From the NCBI GenBank assembly GCA_027946555.1, contig JAPEVC010000002.1, positions 1-64,000 of the forward strand: a DNA stretch of 64,000 bases. The letters are read 5' to 3'. Source of the stretch: Gnomoniopsis sp. IMI 355080 (taxonomy: Eukaryota > Ascomycota > Sordariomycetes > Diaporthales > Gnomoniaceae). Of this stretch, positions 10,096 through 21,429 are shown one piece after another. Numbering within the stretch: the first letter of the stretch is position 1; each line of letters starts with the position of its first letter. Made by a program: the position numbers and the translations under genes. The notes beneath the pieces were generated by a model, which saw nothing but the letters and a program-made list of their open reading frames with translations, was not told the origin of the DNA and ran no database searches.

Positions 10096-11642
10096 ATGGA
10101 GGCAGCCCTTCTCCGACAGCTCGTGGCTGTTGAGTCGGCGTCCGCTCGAGCGGATACTATGCCACTGCGCCCACAGAAGAGCATCACCAAGACATATGCT
10201 GCCGTCCCACAGCGTGACAGCACTGAAATAGAGCTGGCTCGCGTGTCCCGGCCAATGGCTAGCAGGACATCATCTGGTATACTGTCCGATGATCAAGCCG
10301 CGCCGGACGTCGAGATGAGTCAACCTTCAAGTCCCGCAGCTGGACTTGAGGACGGCTTTGAGGCACTGCAGAGCTGGCGGGACCCGTATATGAACAGGTT
10401 CAGGCTACTGTCCTGTTGCTCGCTGAGTCTCATGAATGGAATGAACGATTCTGCGGCTGGACCATTGATCCCTTATATGGAGAAGTCAGTGTCTTCGTAG
10501 TGCAAGATTCCTAAAGGGAGAGTGCTGATTCCCTATGCAGATACTACAGCATTGGCTACGCCATGGTGTCCCTCATTTTTGTCGGCAACGCTGTAGGCTT
10601 TATTGCTGGTGCAGGACTGATCGACACTCTTCGAGAGCGCTTTGGTAGCGGACGCGCCATTGCCTTCTCCCAACTATGCATGACGGTTGGCTACACTATT
10701 ATTGCCTGCACGGTGCCTTTTCCCGCCATCGTGGTCGCCTTCTTCCTCCTCGGGATGGGCATGTCCATCAACCTCGCCTTTGGCAATATCTTTTGCGGCA
10801 GCCTCACCAACAGCACCGCCGCCCTCGGGATATTTCACGGCTGCTATGGTATTGGCGGCATCACGGGTCCGCTTATTGCCAACGCCTTCGTCTCCGTGTT
10901 GGGGCTAGTATGGAGCAGGTACTACATCATACTGCTAGGTCTGTCATTGTTCAATGCCGTGTTTGCTTTGTGGTCATATCGGCATTTTGAGCAGGAACAC
11001 GCCAATGCCCCGATCGCGCCGCTTCAAAACGGGTCCACATCATCGGCATTGGCACGGATTCGAACCATCGCCAACGCCTTTACGTCGCGTGTCATCCTCC
11101 TCGGCGCGCTCTTCATCTTTGCCTACCAGGGCGCCGAGGTCAGCATCTCCGGCTGGGTAATCTCCTTTCTCGAACAGACGCGTGACGGAGACCTGAGCCG
11201 GGTCGGGTACGTCACCTCTGGTTTCTGGGCGGGCATTACCCTCGGCCGCTTCATCCTCTCGATCCCCGCGCACAAGGTGGGCGAGAAACTTTTCGTCTAC
11301 GGCATGGTCGTTGGCGCGGCCGTGTTCGAGCTGGTGGTCTGGCTCGTGCCGAACGTCGTCGGGGATGCGGTCGCCGTCGCTGTGGTCGGCCTGCTGCTGG
11401 GACCGGTGTATCCTTGTGCGGCGGCCGTCTTTATGCGAACGATGAGTCGGGCAGAAAAGCTGAGTGGCATGGGGGTGATTTCTGCCGTTGGAAGCTCCGG
11501 CGGTGCTGCTGCGCCGTTCACCACGGGGTTGTTGTCGCAGGCCGTTGGGACATTTGTCTTGCATCCGATTGCAATTGGGCTCTTTGCCGCGATGCTTGTG
11601 TGCTGGTACATGCTTCCATCTGGTAGGAAGAGGAGAGAGTAA
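10096..11642 (+). CDS. Major facilitator superfamily transporter
   Basis: A plasma or organelle membrane carrier with about 12 membrane segments; the substrate is unknown. Two exons, 10096..10484 and 10541..11642, give 496 residues. A soluble N-terminal region of about 95 residues precedes the first helix (LLSCCSLSLMNGMNDSAAGPLIPYMEKYY). MFS features include LRERFGSGRAIAFSQ after helix 2, the GIFHGCYGIGGITGPL motif in the N-terminal half, and a large central loop. The pattern resembles the fungal BSC6/fucose-permease-like branch, not multidrug DHA1 pumps; that assignment is tentative. The start chosen is the first ATG (MEAALLRQ); an ATG at residue 22 (MPLRPQ) is possible. The intron splits the Lys codon before YYSIGYA. 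Confidence 0.88.
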
Positions 11643-11782
11643 GGAATTACTTCGGGGACGGAAGAACTGCCCGTTGAGTTGTATGACCCACATTTTCTAT
11701 CTCTAACAAGACATTGAAATCTAGTTTAAATATCCAATTATATCCTGAACTTCACTTTTCACCATTCTCCCCGATCTTGCTA

Positions 11783-12855
11783 TCAATTATCTTGCCGCAA
11801 CAACGGTGTCTGCTCATCCCCAGACCTTTCGTTCCCGCGTCCTCGTCTCTCCTCATCCTGCCGCCGCTGTGCACTACCATTCACCTCATTCTCATTCTCA
11901 TCCTCATCCTCGTCCTCGTCCACCTGCCCCCGCTTCTTCCACTTGTACCACAAGCCCATCCCCAACACTACTCCCTGCAGCGTCGAGATAAACACATACA
12001 AGATCCACGCACTCCAACCCTCCCACCCCAATCTAGCCGCCAGACTTGCCGCCCACAGATACCCGCCAGGTGTCTGCACGCACATCATCGGAATACTCAG
12101 GCTACCAAGGCTCTTGAGCTTGTACGTCGTGTAGATCTGCGGGAAGTACTGGATGGACGCGAGCGCAGTGGCCGTGATGCCGAGACCGTCGGCGAAACTC
12201 CACGCGAGCGAGGGCTGGGCGAGAATGATGTAGGTGGAGGCGATGCCGAGGGCGACGGTGTAGAGGATGCAGATGAGCACGACGATGATGGCGGAGCGGT
12301 AGCTGGGCGGGTTGGGGTCGGTGTCCGGGGTGGCTGTATTTGGGGTGGCGCGAGGGAAGTAGATGAGGAAGAGGAACATGCTAGTGTGAGTACTTAGTAA
12401 ATTGAAGACAGCGGTGGGTATATATTTGGAAAAGGCAGGCAAAAGTCGACCAGATTCATGGCATCAGGCCATGCTCTCTCAGACTTAGATTGTGAATGTA
12501 CATACATGATAGTGAAGCACACCCATTGCACTGTGATCTGCGCAACACCAAGCAACCCCGCCGTACAGGCGAAAGGACTGAGAACACGACAGCACTCAAT
12601 GGATGTGCGGCTGGGTGGAAGGACGATAATGTTGGCGAACGCGGAGGTGGCTGAGGTGGTCCCCAAGAGCACAAAGTACGGGGACAGGCCGTAGGAAGTC
12701 CCGCGGGCAATGATGCGGAAGTGCTGAGGCAGATAGGAAAGCAATATTCCAATTAGGAGGACTAAACTGATAGCGAAATTTGTGTAGTCGACATAGTTGA
12801 GAGGCTGACATTTGGAAGGCTGAGAGCCCTCCATTGTGAAGGGAGTTACAAACAT
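11783..12855 (-). CDS. PQ-loop repeat membrane protein
   Basis: Two exons, 12855..12506 and 12380..11783, encode 315 residues with about seven hydrophobic segments. Two PQ-loop motifs are visible: SYLPQHFRIIARGTSYGLS near residues 40-60 and IQYFPQIYTTYKLKSLGSLS in the second half. Family members are lysosomal/vacuolar amino-acid exporters and related MTN3-like carriers, so vacuolar export of a small solute is a reasonable inference. The C-terminal tail is hydrophilic, with alternating Glu-Asp and Asn-Glu runs and RR/ER pairs, and is likely cytosolic. The DNA encoding the acidic tail is a CTCATC/CTCGTC-like minisatellite on the plus strand (11890-11925). A second in-frame ATG seven codons in (MEGSQ) is an alternative start. 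Confidence 0.88.
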
Positions 12856-14207
12856 TTTGGTTGCCCTACAAGTCTCTTAGATACCACAATGAACGAGCCA
12901 AAGTATTTCGATTCACGGCCACTTAACACAATTATAATGAATAGAAAGAGGGGAACTGGCCGAAATTATATTGATGATGATGATGAGAGGAACGCAAGCG
13001 TAAAGTTGAAATGGTGACGACGGTGGACGCCTAGTGTGGTACTAGTTCAGCCTCATGACCGGGATGGCATATAAAACACAGTCTAGCTTTTAACTGGCAT
13101 GGCGTTGCTCTGTGGCACGTGCAGCCAGAAACATAAAGAAGCAACTCGTTATGACGGCGGTGAAGATAATGATGGGCAATTGTCAATAATCACCAAGTTC
13201 TTTTCGTATGTCACGATGGTGAGAGGCCAGCCTGCCCTCAGCACGATGAGCCCAGTTTGATGGCACAACGAAGATTATTTGACCGTAACGAGTATAGGGT
13301 GGGAATTCAGAACTATAAGTTTGTAATTCAAAGTCGATGGTTTGGACTGCTGAATTGGTAGTGATATACTTGCTTGCGATTCCTGCAACCCAAATTGACG
13401 AGAGGCGGGATGCTAGAGTAAGGTAGCACGAAAATTTGTTTTGGCGCGTGGGATTGTGTGCACATTATAAGAAGTACGCGTGAGCTCGTCCAAGCCCGTT
13501 CCTCAACAATGAGCTCTCGTCTACATGGCCACGAGGGCGACGCAAGTCTGCCAGGAGCAGCGACACATGCCGTAGTTTGGTTACCAAACGAGAAAAATAC
13601 CAAAGCCCCCACCACCTACTTAAACAGTCACCAAGAGAGAAATACGATGCATAACATATATATTCTATTTCCTGCATCTATCAAAACAGCACATAGCAGT
13701 AAAGCAATTGCGAGAATTCACCTGCGGCGAGGCCGAAGACTACGGATGAAGGAAAACAGGGGATACGACCAAGGAACTCCTTCCGCTATGCAAAAGGTGA
13801 GATGAGCATTTGTGCAGTAGGCCGTGAACGTGGAAAAATGGTTAAAAACACAAGGCGGGACGGGGACGTGGAGGAGCATTACATAGAGCGGAAGTTGTAC
13901 AGTAACAAGATGACTTGACATGACGAAGCTAGGAGGACAGGCCACCTTTCTTCTAGCTTCAACTTTGATGGTGATGCGCGGCGTGGGTTTTGGAAATATG
14001 CATTTCAGGTTCGTGTAAATCTTGTCTTGATGGTCTAGGTGACCGACTGGCTCTAGGCCAATGTACAGTGTAGCGATCTAAGCAACATATTTGGTGAAGT
14101 ACTTGTACATTGGTGTCCATCCTCCACTATACTCAGGACAACAAGGGCATGGTGGTGGCATGTGATAAAGGGGGCGATAGCTAGCTTCGTGGCGCGTACA
14201 TCCCATC
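12856..14207. other. Intergenic, no gene seen
   Basis: About 1.35 kb of AT-richer DNA with no supported coding frame. A GATGATGAT triplet run is present near 12972-12985. The region probably holds the PQ-loop promoter and the FHA gene 3' end. Confidence 0.5.
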
Positions 14208-16135
14208 TCAAGGGGTTCGTGGGCGTTTCCAGTAATATTGCTGCAGAAGGCGATTAACATTGCACACGCAAACACCCAGGACGCCGTTGTGGTGAGGCTT
14301 GTTGCTCTCCAACAACAAAAGGTGTGCAGACTTACCACATGATGCTTGCGACAATTCCGCAGTGTGGGCTTCCTCAACCCATCCACCACGGCCGCACGCC
14401 GATTCTCGTCGCTATCCCTCTCCGGGACGTAGTAGTACTGACTTTCGAGGGCCTTGCCATCGGCATCCTTGCCCTGACGCTCAATGGTGCCGATGCAGGT
14501 GGTGACCTCGACGATGTACTTGAGCTCCTCACGGCTGAGGCCGCGCTTGTCCTCGGCGGGAAGGTTCGACAGGAGAGTCGAAAGAGGGTTGGAGGACAGC
14601 CGAGAGAAAGCCAATTGATTAATGACGTGGTTGGTGATAGTAGCCACATCGACATGGCTTAGGTCTGGGACGACGACAGGTTCCTTGCCTGTGTCGGACG
14701 GGTAGGATGTTACTTTGTTATGGTCGTCCGGTGTAGGTGTTGGGGAGCCCTTGCGGTCCACGTCGTCCGCCCGCGGGGTGGAGGCTGACTTGCTGGAGCG
14801 ACGGGAGTTCTCGACCAGCGACGAGGACGAGGTGTAGGCGCCGGAGTCGAGGCGGCGTCGCTTGGGAGACGCGGCGCTGAAAGAGGCCATGCGGCTATTG
14901 AGGTTGGCTCCGTAGGGGCCGAAGGACGTGATGATGGGATCGTTCTCCTCGTTGGGGTCATTCTCATCCATGTTCTCCTCATCCGATAGTACGTCACTCA
15001 GGTCACTTGAGAAGCTCTTGCTGACATCTGTGATGAAGCTCTGGTTGGCGGTGGACGGGCGTCTGACAGACTCTGCCTGGTCGACGTCCTCGTCCTCGTA
15101 GATCTCTACACTCTGATCCCGCTCGCTGATGCTGGGCAGGTCGGAGAGGACACTGCTGTGCTGGGAGTTGCTGGGCGCGTCACCATTCGGGGACTGGTGG
15201 AACGACGCGTTGGCGGGCGTAGGGGACACTGGCGAGCTGATACGCGCGGCTCTGCGCAGTGGGCTCGATTGCAGCAAGCCAAGACCAACATCGACGCCAT
15301 TGGCAGCAGCGCGGGCCCTCGGGCTACCATCACCAGGTACGGGTGATAGGCCATTGCGTACCGATCGCGGCGAGTCCTCCCAGCCTAGGTCTGCCAAGGT
15401 GTCCCTCACATCACGTTTAGGCCAATGCAGGAGAACACGGGCGTCCTGGACGTCGACCATGATCTCGGCGCCCTCGGTCTCAAAAGTCAGGACCTCGCCT
15501 TTATGCATGTCGTAGGAGCGGCCCTGACAATGTAACTTGAGACCGTTCCAACCATTGCATTCGACCTCGATCTTGTTGGGCTGCAAGGGCACGGAGGCGG
15601 GAACATAGCGGGCCTTGACGTGGATGCGAGATATGAGCCGGTTGGCGGACAGTTGATAGTGGCTTGAATTACTGGAGCGACCCATCAGGACCGTGTCGCC
15701 ATTCTCATTCAGATCAATAGAAGGCATGGCGGACAGTGGGGCGCGTTCGGACACGACGGAAGGGGCGCGTTGGGGAGCATGACGCGTGTTGGCGGCATTT
15801 TGGGCGACGCGTGGTGGTGAGGAGGACAGAATGCCTGTACTGGAGGTTGGCACCGGGGTGGGATACTTGAGGTAGGCGTGACTATTAAGGTTGTTGTTGT
15901 TGATGGCGGCGGCGGAGGGGCCCTTGGATGAGGAGCCCGGGCGACTCTGGCGACGCGTAGACGTGGCATTGGGCAGGCCAGGGGAAGAGGACATCAACTC
16001 GAGAGGAGGAAGCAGTTGTGATTGCGAGGAGGGCCGCCTCGCGTCCTGGTCTTTGTCCCATGAAGAGGACGGCGGTGGCAGTGGTGCAGAAGAGGAAGGC
16101 TGTTTGGTCCCACTACCACCAGGTGAAGAATCCAT
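14208..16135 (-). CDS. FHA-domain nuclear protein (Tos4/Plm2-like)
   Basis: Two exons, 16135..14336 and 14240..14208, encode 610 residues. A forkhead-associated domain spans about residues 140-235 (NGDTVLMGRSSNSSHYQL, SRIHVKARYV, NGLKLHCQGRSYDMHKG); GR, S and SRIH are the phosphothreonine-binding positions. On both sides lie long Ser/Pro/Asp-rich disordered regions with an acidic block (DENDPNEENDP). The C-terminal 130 residues form a helical region ending in CRKHHV|QYYWKRPRTP, where the last ten residues come from a 33-base exon. Yeast relatives Tos4 and Plm2 bind chromatin at G1/S promoters and in the DNA-damage response; a similar role is inferred. The start is the first ATG (MDSSPGG); upstream in-frame starts are TTG only. 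Confidence 0.88.
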
Positions 16136-17928
16136 GGTGAAGAGGGAGGAGAGGGTCAGGCGTGGTGCGGGTACGAGGGCATAGCCGACGCAGTGCAGTG
16201 CAGTGCAGTACAAATGCAGGATTGCAGGAGGGACCGAAGTTGCTGTCCTGGAGAGTAGATAGGTGATGGGGAAAGGACAGGATGGAGTGGACGATTCTCC
16301 CTCGACGACACAAAAAGACAGCTTCTGGGTTTTGGGAAGGGGTTGTGACGAAATTATGGCGAGTTGCCAAAAAGAAAAGGACTGGGCTGGGGGTGTCTTT
16401 TTTTCCCGCTCCGAGTTCCAAGTCGCGGTTCAGAAGTCGGCAGCACGTCGCGTAACCGCGTTGCTTGAACCGAACCCGACACGGCCTTGCTCCACTGTCA
16501 GAGGGCGCACCGTGTGAGGAAAAGGAACGGCCCGGGGAGGTGAGATGAGCAAAGTGTGAAGAGGGAAAAAGTGAGAGTGAGAGACTCGAGACGTGTTTTT
16601 GGATAGACAGATGATAGACTTCACACGGCTTTGGGCCCACATTCGCGTAGAAAATCAACCAAGCTTCACCAGAATCAGAAACAACTTTGAAAGATATCAA
16701 AAACCAGCAGATATCATCCCGAATCCACGTCCTACAAGCACATCCAAAAGTCAAGTCATGGAAGACACACACACCTGCAGAAATGCAGACAGGGGTCCTC
16801 CGTCCTTTCTTTGGGTCCGGACCCACACCCGTGTCTCCCAGTCCCTGATCCTGCGCGTTTCTTCCCCCCCCGAAAACCGCGTTTTGGGCTACTGCACTGC
16901 TGCCAGCCGTGCACATACAGTACTACTATCCTTATACATAGTATCTACCTCCGATCACAGCCTCGGTCTGCCCAACTAGTGGCATAGCTGACTGCTGAAC
17001 ATGCTGTGTTGAGCCCCAAGCACCCCGCCAATGCAACTGGATCGCGTGTCACCGAGATCGCTCTTTACACAGCATTATCTTCACAATCCCATAATTCGTT
17101 GTGTATTTGATAAGCTGCATTTCCACTGTATGCATGACGTTAGTGTCTGAACAGTCCAGACATTGTGTACGAAGCCACATGAAAAGACTGCGTCATTTGG
17201 CGGGAAACCGGCGCTCCTCAATCTCGGCAGCTCTTGCACGTCGACCCCTGCCCGTCGCGTTTTTCAATATTACCACATTCCATACTTTCATTATGAATTG
17301 ATGCAACATTTACTCAACTAGCAAAGATCTACCATTTTCGATTTATTCGCGAGGACTAATTCTCAAATCATGTTTATGCGGTCCGTTTCATTACTTTGGG
17401 AGTGAATCCCGATACGGGCCCGGACCTCCGGGGGCCCACGTCCACCGGAAGGTCCGTGCACACACGCGAATCGGCTCCGGCCCGGCATGGAGCTTGGACT
17501 CAACTAAACCCGCAACTCCAGAGAAGAGGGAACAAATAACCCATGGATACTTTTGCCAGCAAGTCAAGGAAATATTGGTAGTTAGGCTAACAACTTGAGC
17601 TCCAAGGCAGGTTGCAATCTTATCATTCAATTTTTTATTTTTTATTTTATGTTTTTTTTGAAAAACAATCAATTACATTTTCTCTCGTAGCCTACAATCA
17701 CTTTAGTGCAATGGCACCAACCCAAGTTATTATTACCAACCCTATACACACACCTTTCTCCTTTTAAGACAAGTCCAGCTCATCTTCTGTTTGGAATTCC
17801 AGAACGCCTCCCCTGCTTTGATATGCCAGCAAAATGCCACCCAAAGTCAAAAGTTCCCGCTCTAAGTCACCGCCCTTATCCCCAAAGAGAGAAAAAGGTG
17901 GTGAAAGAATTCCACGACAGATCCCTTT
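16136..17928. other. Intergenic region upstream of FHA gene
   Basis: About 1.8 kb. Open frames on the minus strand at 16113-16916 merely continue the FHA reading region upstream and lack gene-like features; this is taken as promoter and 5' untranslated DNA. It contains a CAGTG direct repeat (about 16191-16208) and an AT-rich stretch at 17620-17660. Confidence 0.5.
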
Positions 17929-18309
17929 TTATGAGAAGCCTGCCGGCGTCCACTGACGCCTTTCATGAGATCCTGGGAAGAAGCGGCGCGCAGCTGGAGC
18001 CTGTTGCTCAACATAAGTGACACAGCTTCCGTCGCAGTTGGTTTGCTGGTTGTTTTCCCCTGCATCTGCCTCCGCTTGCGTTACATAGGTGATGCAGCTA
18101 CCATAGCAGTCGGTAGTCTGGTCGTTGCTGTTGCCATCGTCACCTCCTTGATTTTCCTGGTCGACATGGGTGATGCAACTGCCGGTGCAGGTATCTGTGT
18201 TCTCGTTGGTCTGAGAGCGCTTCATGGGAATTGTCGGTGTCGGCTTCTCGTTCAAAGCAGAGGCCTGGAAGGCCAGGACCGCAAATGTGACGGCTTGAGA
18301 GATTCTCAT
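17929..18309 (-). CDS. Small secreted protein with three CxGSC repeats
   Basis: A single exon of 126 residues. Residues 1-18 (MRISQAVTFAVLAFQASA) are a classical signal peptide. The mature part has three imperfect repeats, DTCTGSCITHVDQ, TDCYGSCITYVTQ and TNCDGSCVTYVEQ, spaced by Asn/Gln/Asp/Gly-rich linkers. Dibasic sites occur before the first repeat (MKRSQ) and after the last (ARRFF, ERRQW), but not between repeats. Six cysteines in three CxxxC pairs could form three small disulfide loops or bind metal. The layout recalls precursors processed by Kex2, such as repeat peptides and pheromone-like or RiPP precursors, but the absence of cleavage sites between repeats argues for one mature repeat protein. 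No named family was recognised. It stands alone between the FHA and AMID-like genes. Confidence 0.75.
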   Translation of the reverse strand: MRISQAVTFAVLAFQASALNEKPTPTIPMKRSQTNENTDTCTGSCITHVDQENQGGDDGNSNDQTTDCYGSCITYVTQAEADAGENNQQTNCDGSCVTYVEQQAPAARRFFPGSHERRQWTPAGFS

Positions 18310-19361
18310 TCTCGCTAGTGGGTTTAAAAACGTGTTATTGGTGGCTATTATTCAAGGAAGTAAGAACTTTGATATGTAAATGGTTGATCAATATTATGCG
18401 TAATGCTCAAAGAATACGATTAACGGTGTGGAAAGAACGCAAGTGGGCTGGGGGAACGATGTGGACATGTGGATATGTTATACAAAGTGGAGAATGACCA
18501 TCACGGGCCAAAATAAGCAGGACGGTGCTGAGGCCGTCTCGCGTGCGTTGCAAACATGGTACGAAACATAAGAATGGTAAAAAGACCTAAATGTCGTCAG
18601 CGTCCGGCCACAAGCCAGCTATATCAGGCCTACTCATTTGTTTACGCAGTCTAACTGAAGCTTGCAGTTAAGTCTCAAAATTGACTGATGTGGCTTTTCA
18701 AACGTGCATGTCAGCATGCATGGTCACGCCGAGCATTAATTCCTAGATATTTCAGCGGGCGCGCGGTCCAAACCCAGGCACACGCCAAGAGACTGGAGTG
18801 TACTGAAGTAGGTCCAGGGACAGGTGTCTGTAGGCGCCCCCAAGAAAGAGATACGTACGTATTTTCAATACATTTCTCGCTGATATCTGGGCTCAGCTTA
18901 TTTTGAGTCCAAATCGGTGGACCGAGTCTATGGCCGGGGCTGATAGTGCCCACAGGTCTACGAAAAGTGGTTGGCCCGGGGTCGGTCATATTCAAAACTC
19001 GAATTTCTTGGTGAAACCATTCCTGTCAATTTTTGCTGTTCTTGAAGTGTGCTGATTCAGAGACTGCACGGCCGAAGCTGGCCGGCGATGCGGTCTTGTA
19101 CCTTGCGTGCTGACGCTGTGGCTCCTTGCCAAGTAGGCCTACACAACGCTGACATATTTCCTAATGTTTCAGTTGTCTTCTCGTATCAAGTCATAAAGAG
19201 GGTTGATTTTCGATGTAAGCACTTGTCTTAAAGCCAGTATTGAAAGCCAAGAGCCACCTGCAAGGTGTCAAACGCGTAAGCAGCAGTGTTGGGTGAAAGT
19301 TGCCTATCCCCGTCACAGCACATCTCACGTTTGACATCTTAGCTCTTTTCTGGCATCGCAC
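18310..19361. other. Intergenic, no gene seen
   Basis: About 1.05 kb with stop codons in all frames and no gene-like signature. It should carry the promoter of the repeat protein and the 3' end of the flavoprotein gene. Confidence 0.5.
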
Positions 19362-20651
19362 CTATTCTATAACCTCCTCTTTTGTCCTCGGCAATTCTTT
19401 CTGACCCCTCTCCTTAGCCCACTTCTTTCCACTCCAAAGCTTCTCTGTCGTCCACAGCCAATAGTCTCTCCCTTTGATAAGCCAAACAAAGAAGCTGGGA
19501 ACTTGCCATCCCACCGCCATCCCAACACCTTTACCCTTGCCAATGGGTACGAACTGTGTCTCCCTTGTATCCTCGCAGAACACGGCATCTTGTCCCCGTG
19601 AGTCATTTTGGCCCGCCGCGAGAAGCAAGTCTCGCTTCATATTAGCACATAACACCGGGACTGCCTCGAGAATATTGTGTATGGCTGGCCGGGCATAGTT
19701 GCTTACGTCGCCAATGGCGTAGATTCGTTCACCGGCTCTGTCTACGCGCAGAGTTTTTGGGTTAGTGTCAATGTAGCCGCCTGCTGAAAGCAGACTCTTG
19801 TCTCTGATGAAGCTGGTGTTTGGAGTTGGTCCTGTTGCCGGAATAAACAAATCTGCCTCGAAGGATCTTCCATCCTCAAGCAAAACGACAGACTCGGAAA
19901 TCAGCAATCTTGGATCTTGCCCTGCTCCCTCGGGCGTGACTGATTTGACACGGGCGTTCTTGACCAAGGTCACTCCCAATCTGGACAAGTAATGTTCTGC
20001 TTTGGCTGCGATTGATGGTCGGAGATCCGGTAGAATTTGTCTGCCGCTGGTGATCAGGGTAATTCCAGCTTTACGCGTTGATTGTCGTGGTGTGAAGAAG
20101 CCGGCTCTGCCATTTAGATACTCTCCTAGCTCGCCAGCTGCCTCCACCCCAGACGGACCACCGCCTGCGATGACAATCCGTTTAGAGTACGATAGGAAGT
20201 TTCTGAATGTTTGCCAGCAGTCTTTGAGGAATTTGACGTCCAGGGAAAGTCCGAGCAAGGGGGACGGCGTGGTAGCACCGGTTGCTATGACTAGTGCGTG
20301 GAAACTCACAGTCTCCATGGTGCCGTCGTGCTGCAAGACAGTGACATGTCGTCCATTGTGATCGAGATCCGTTGCTTTGCCCCAAACAAGGCGAAGGTTT
20401 TCGGCTCCGTGTTTTTGCAACTGAGTGCTGTTGATGTTGACAAAGAGTCTATTTGGCTCGAACATGTCGTCGGATAACATGGCACGAGGGCATGCCGGGC
20501 GGCAAAAGACTTCCCGCGAAGGGTTGATGAGAATGATCTGATAAGTCTCTTGCGTAGGAAGCCTTGGTATTACATGTCGCAGAAGGTAGTGTGCTGTGGA
20601 CAAGCCACCATATGAGGCGCCCAGTATGACGACGTTCTTGGTACTACCCAT
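19362..20651 (-). CDS. AIF/AMID-like FAD/NAD(P)H oxidoreductase
   Basis: A single exon of 429 residues. Two Rossmann folds are visible: VVILGASYGGLSTAHYLL at the N-terminus (FAD) and RIVIAGGGPSGVEAAGELGEYL near residues 158-180 (NAD(P)H). The FAD-binding GDVSNYA motif is near residue 315. This is the pyridine nucleotide-disulfide oxidoreductase fold of the apoptosis-inducing factor / AMID / FSP1 branch. It lacks the CxxxxC redox disulfide of glutathione reductase. The N-terminus has no clear mitochondrial presequence. Fungal members are described as NADH:quinone-type oxidoreductases or putative cell-death factors; the precise role here is unknown. The C-terminus is lysine-rich (GKKWAKERGQKE). 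Confidence 0.9.
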   Translation of the reverse strand: MGSTKNVVILGASYGGLSTAHYLLRHVIPRLPTQETYQIILINPSREVFCRPACPRAMLSDDMFEPNRLFVNINSTQLQKHGAENLRLVWGKATDLDHNGRHVTVLQHDGTMETVSFHALVIATGATTPSPLLGLSLDVKFLKDCWQTFRNFLSYSKRIVIAGGGPSGVEAAGELGEYLNGRAGFFTPRQSTRKAGITLITSGRQILPDLRPSIAAKAEHYLSRLGVTLVKNARVKSVTPEGAGQDPRLLISESVVLLEDGRSFEADLFIPATGPTPNTSFIRDKSLLSAGGYIDTNPKTLRVDRAGERIYAIGDVSNYARPAIHNILEAVPVLCANMKRDLLLAAGQNDSRGQDAVFCEDTRETQFVPIGKGKGVGMAVGWQVPSFFVWLIKGRDYWLWTTEKLWSGKKWAKERGQKELPRTKEEVIE

Positions 20652-21239
20652 GTTGGCGTATGTTCATACAAATCCAAAATATTTCAAAGAATTCAATCTG
20701 TGCTGCGAAGGTGTCATAGGAGTGTGCTTGTACAGAGAGCAATTTGTTCTTCCAGCTCGGTCACAAGGACTCAAGGAGGGCGAATTTGGCTGGTGTCTGA
20801 GAGCGCACATATATAATCTATACTCGGCACCCGCCCGGCGGACGACACTTTTCTGTCTACCAATCGTAAGCTCACTTGCTGCTCAATAACGCACGCCACA
20901 ATCAGTATCAAGAGGCGCAGTATGTCAGCCGCATTCTTCGGTTCCCGGGCGCGGACGAACACTTGATTTTTTGCGCGATTGTTGACTGTTGAAAGTACGA
21001 GGGGTTGCTACGAAAACTTGAAGCTACATTGCCATGATTATTCAATTTGAGCTTTCTCTTCATACAGATCTAATCGATTTCGTTTCCTGGCCAATAATAA
21101 GACACTAAAGTGGAGTGGGCTCTCAGCAGCGTCTCAGACGGCACAACCTTTAGCAGCATCCGTCTCTCCAATATATATAGCACCCAAGAATGAATGCTTA
21201 CAATCAAAAGCATAAGTCTAAAAGGAAGAAGCAAATGAA

Positions 21240-21300
21240 AAGTGCAACGCCCGCAGGCTTCGAACTCACGCCCCCGAAGAGACTGCCTTTGACGAAGAAT
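21240..21300 (-). other. tRNA-like 3' half, probable tRNA relic
   Basis: The minus strand reads like the 3' half of a class II tRNA: a TCTCTTCGGGGGC variable-arm-like hairpin followed by GTGAGTTCGAAGCCTGC, close to a T-arm. The T-stem pairs imperfectly and no matching 5' half with an A box lies within 100 bases upstream on that strand. It lies about 130-190 bases downstream of the intact tRNA-Ser on the same strand and resembles its 3' half in layout. Best read as a decayed tRNA copy. Confidence 0.3.
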
Positions 21301-21429
21301 CCATACCCTTCTTTCTCATTTCCAAGACGTAGTATTGTCGAGTGATGAGCAAGCACATTCAAAATGTAAAGGAAAAACGAATAGGACATCAAGTTTGAAG
21401 GGTGTGAATATAAAAATCAAAAAGTAACG

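Noticed and set aside
11040..11693. 217-residue minus-strand frame over the MFS gene
   Set aside because: Antisense shadow; Arg/Asp/His-rich composition typical of the reverse complement of hydrophobic coding DNA.
16113..16916. Long minus-strand frame upstream of the FHA gene
   Set aside because: Overlaps the FHA start in another frame, low-complexity in parts; best explained as 5' untranslated or promoter DNA.
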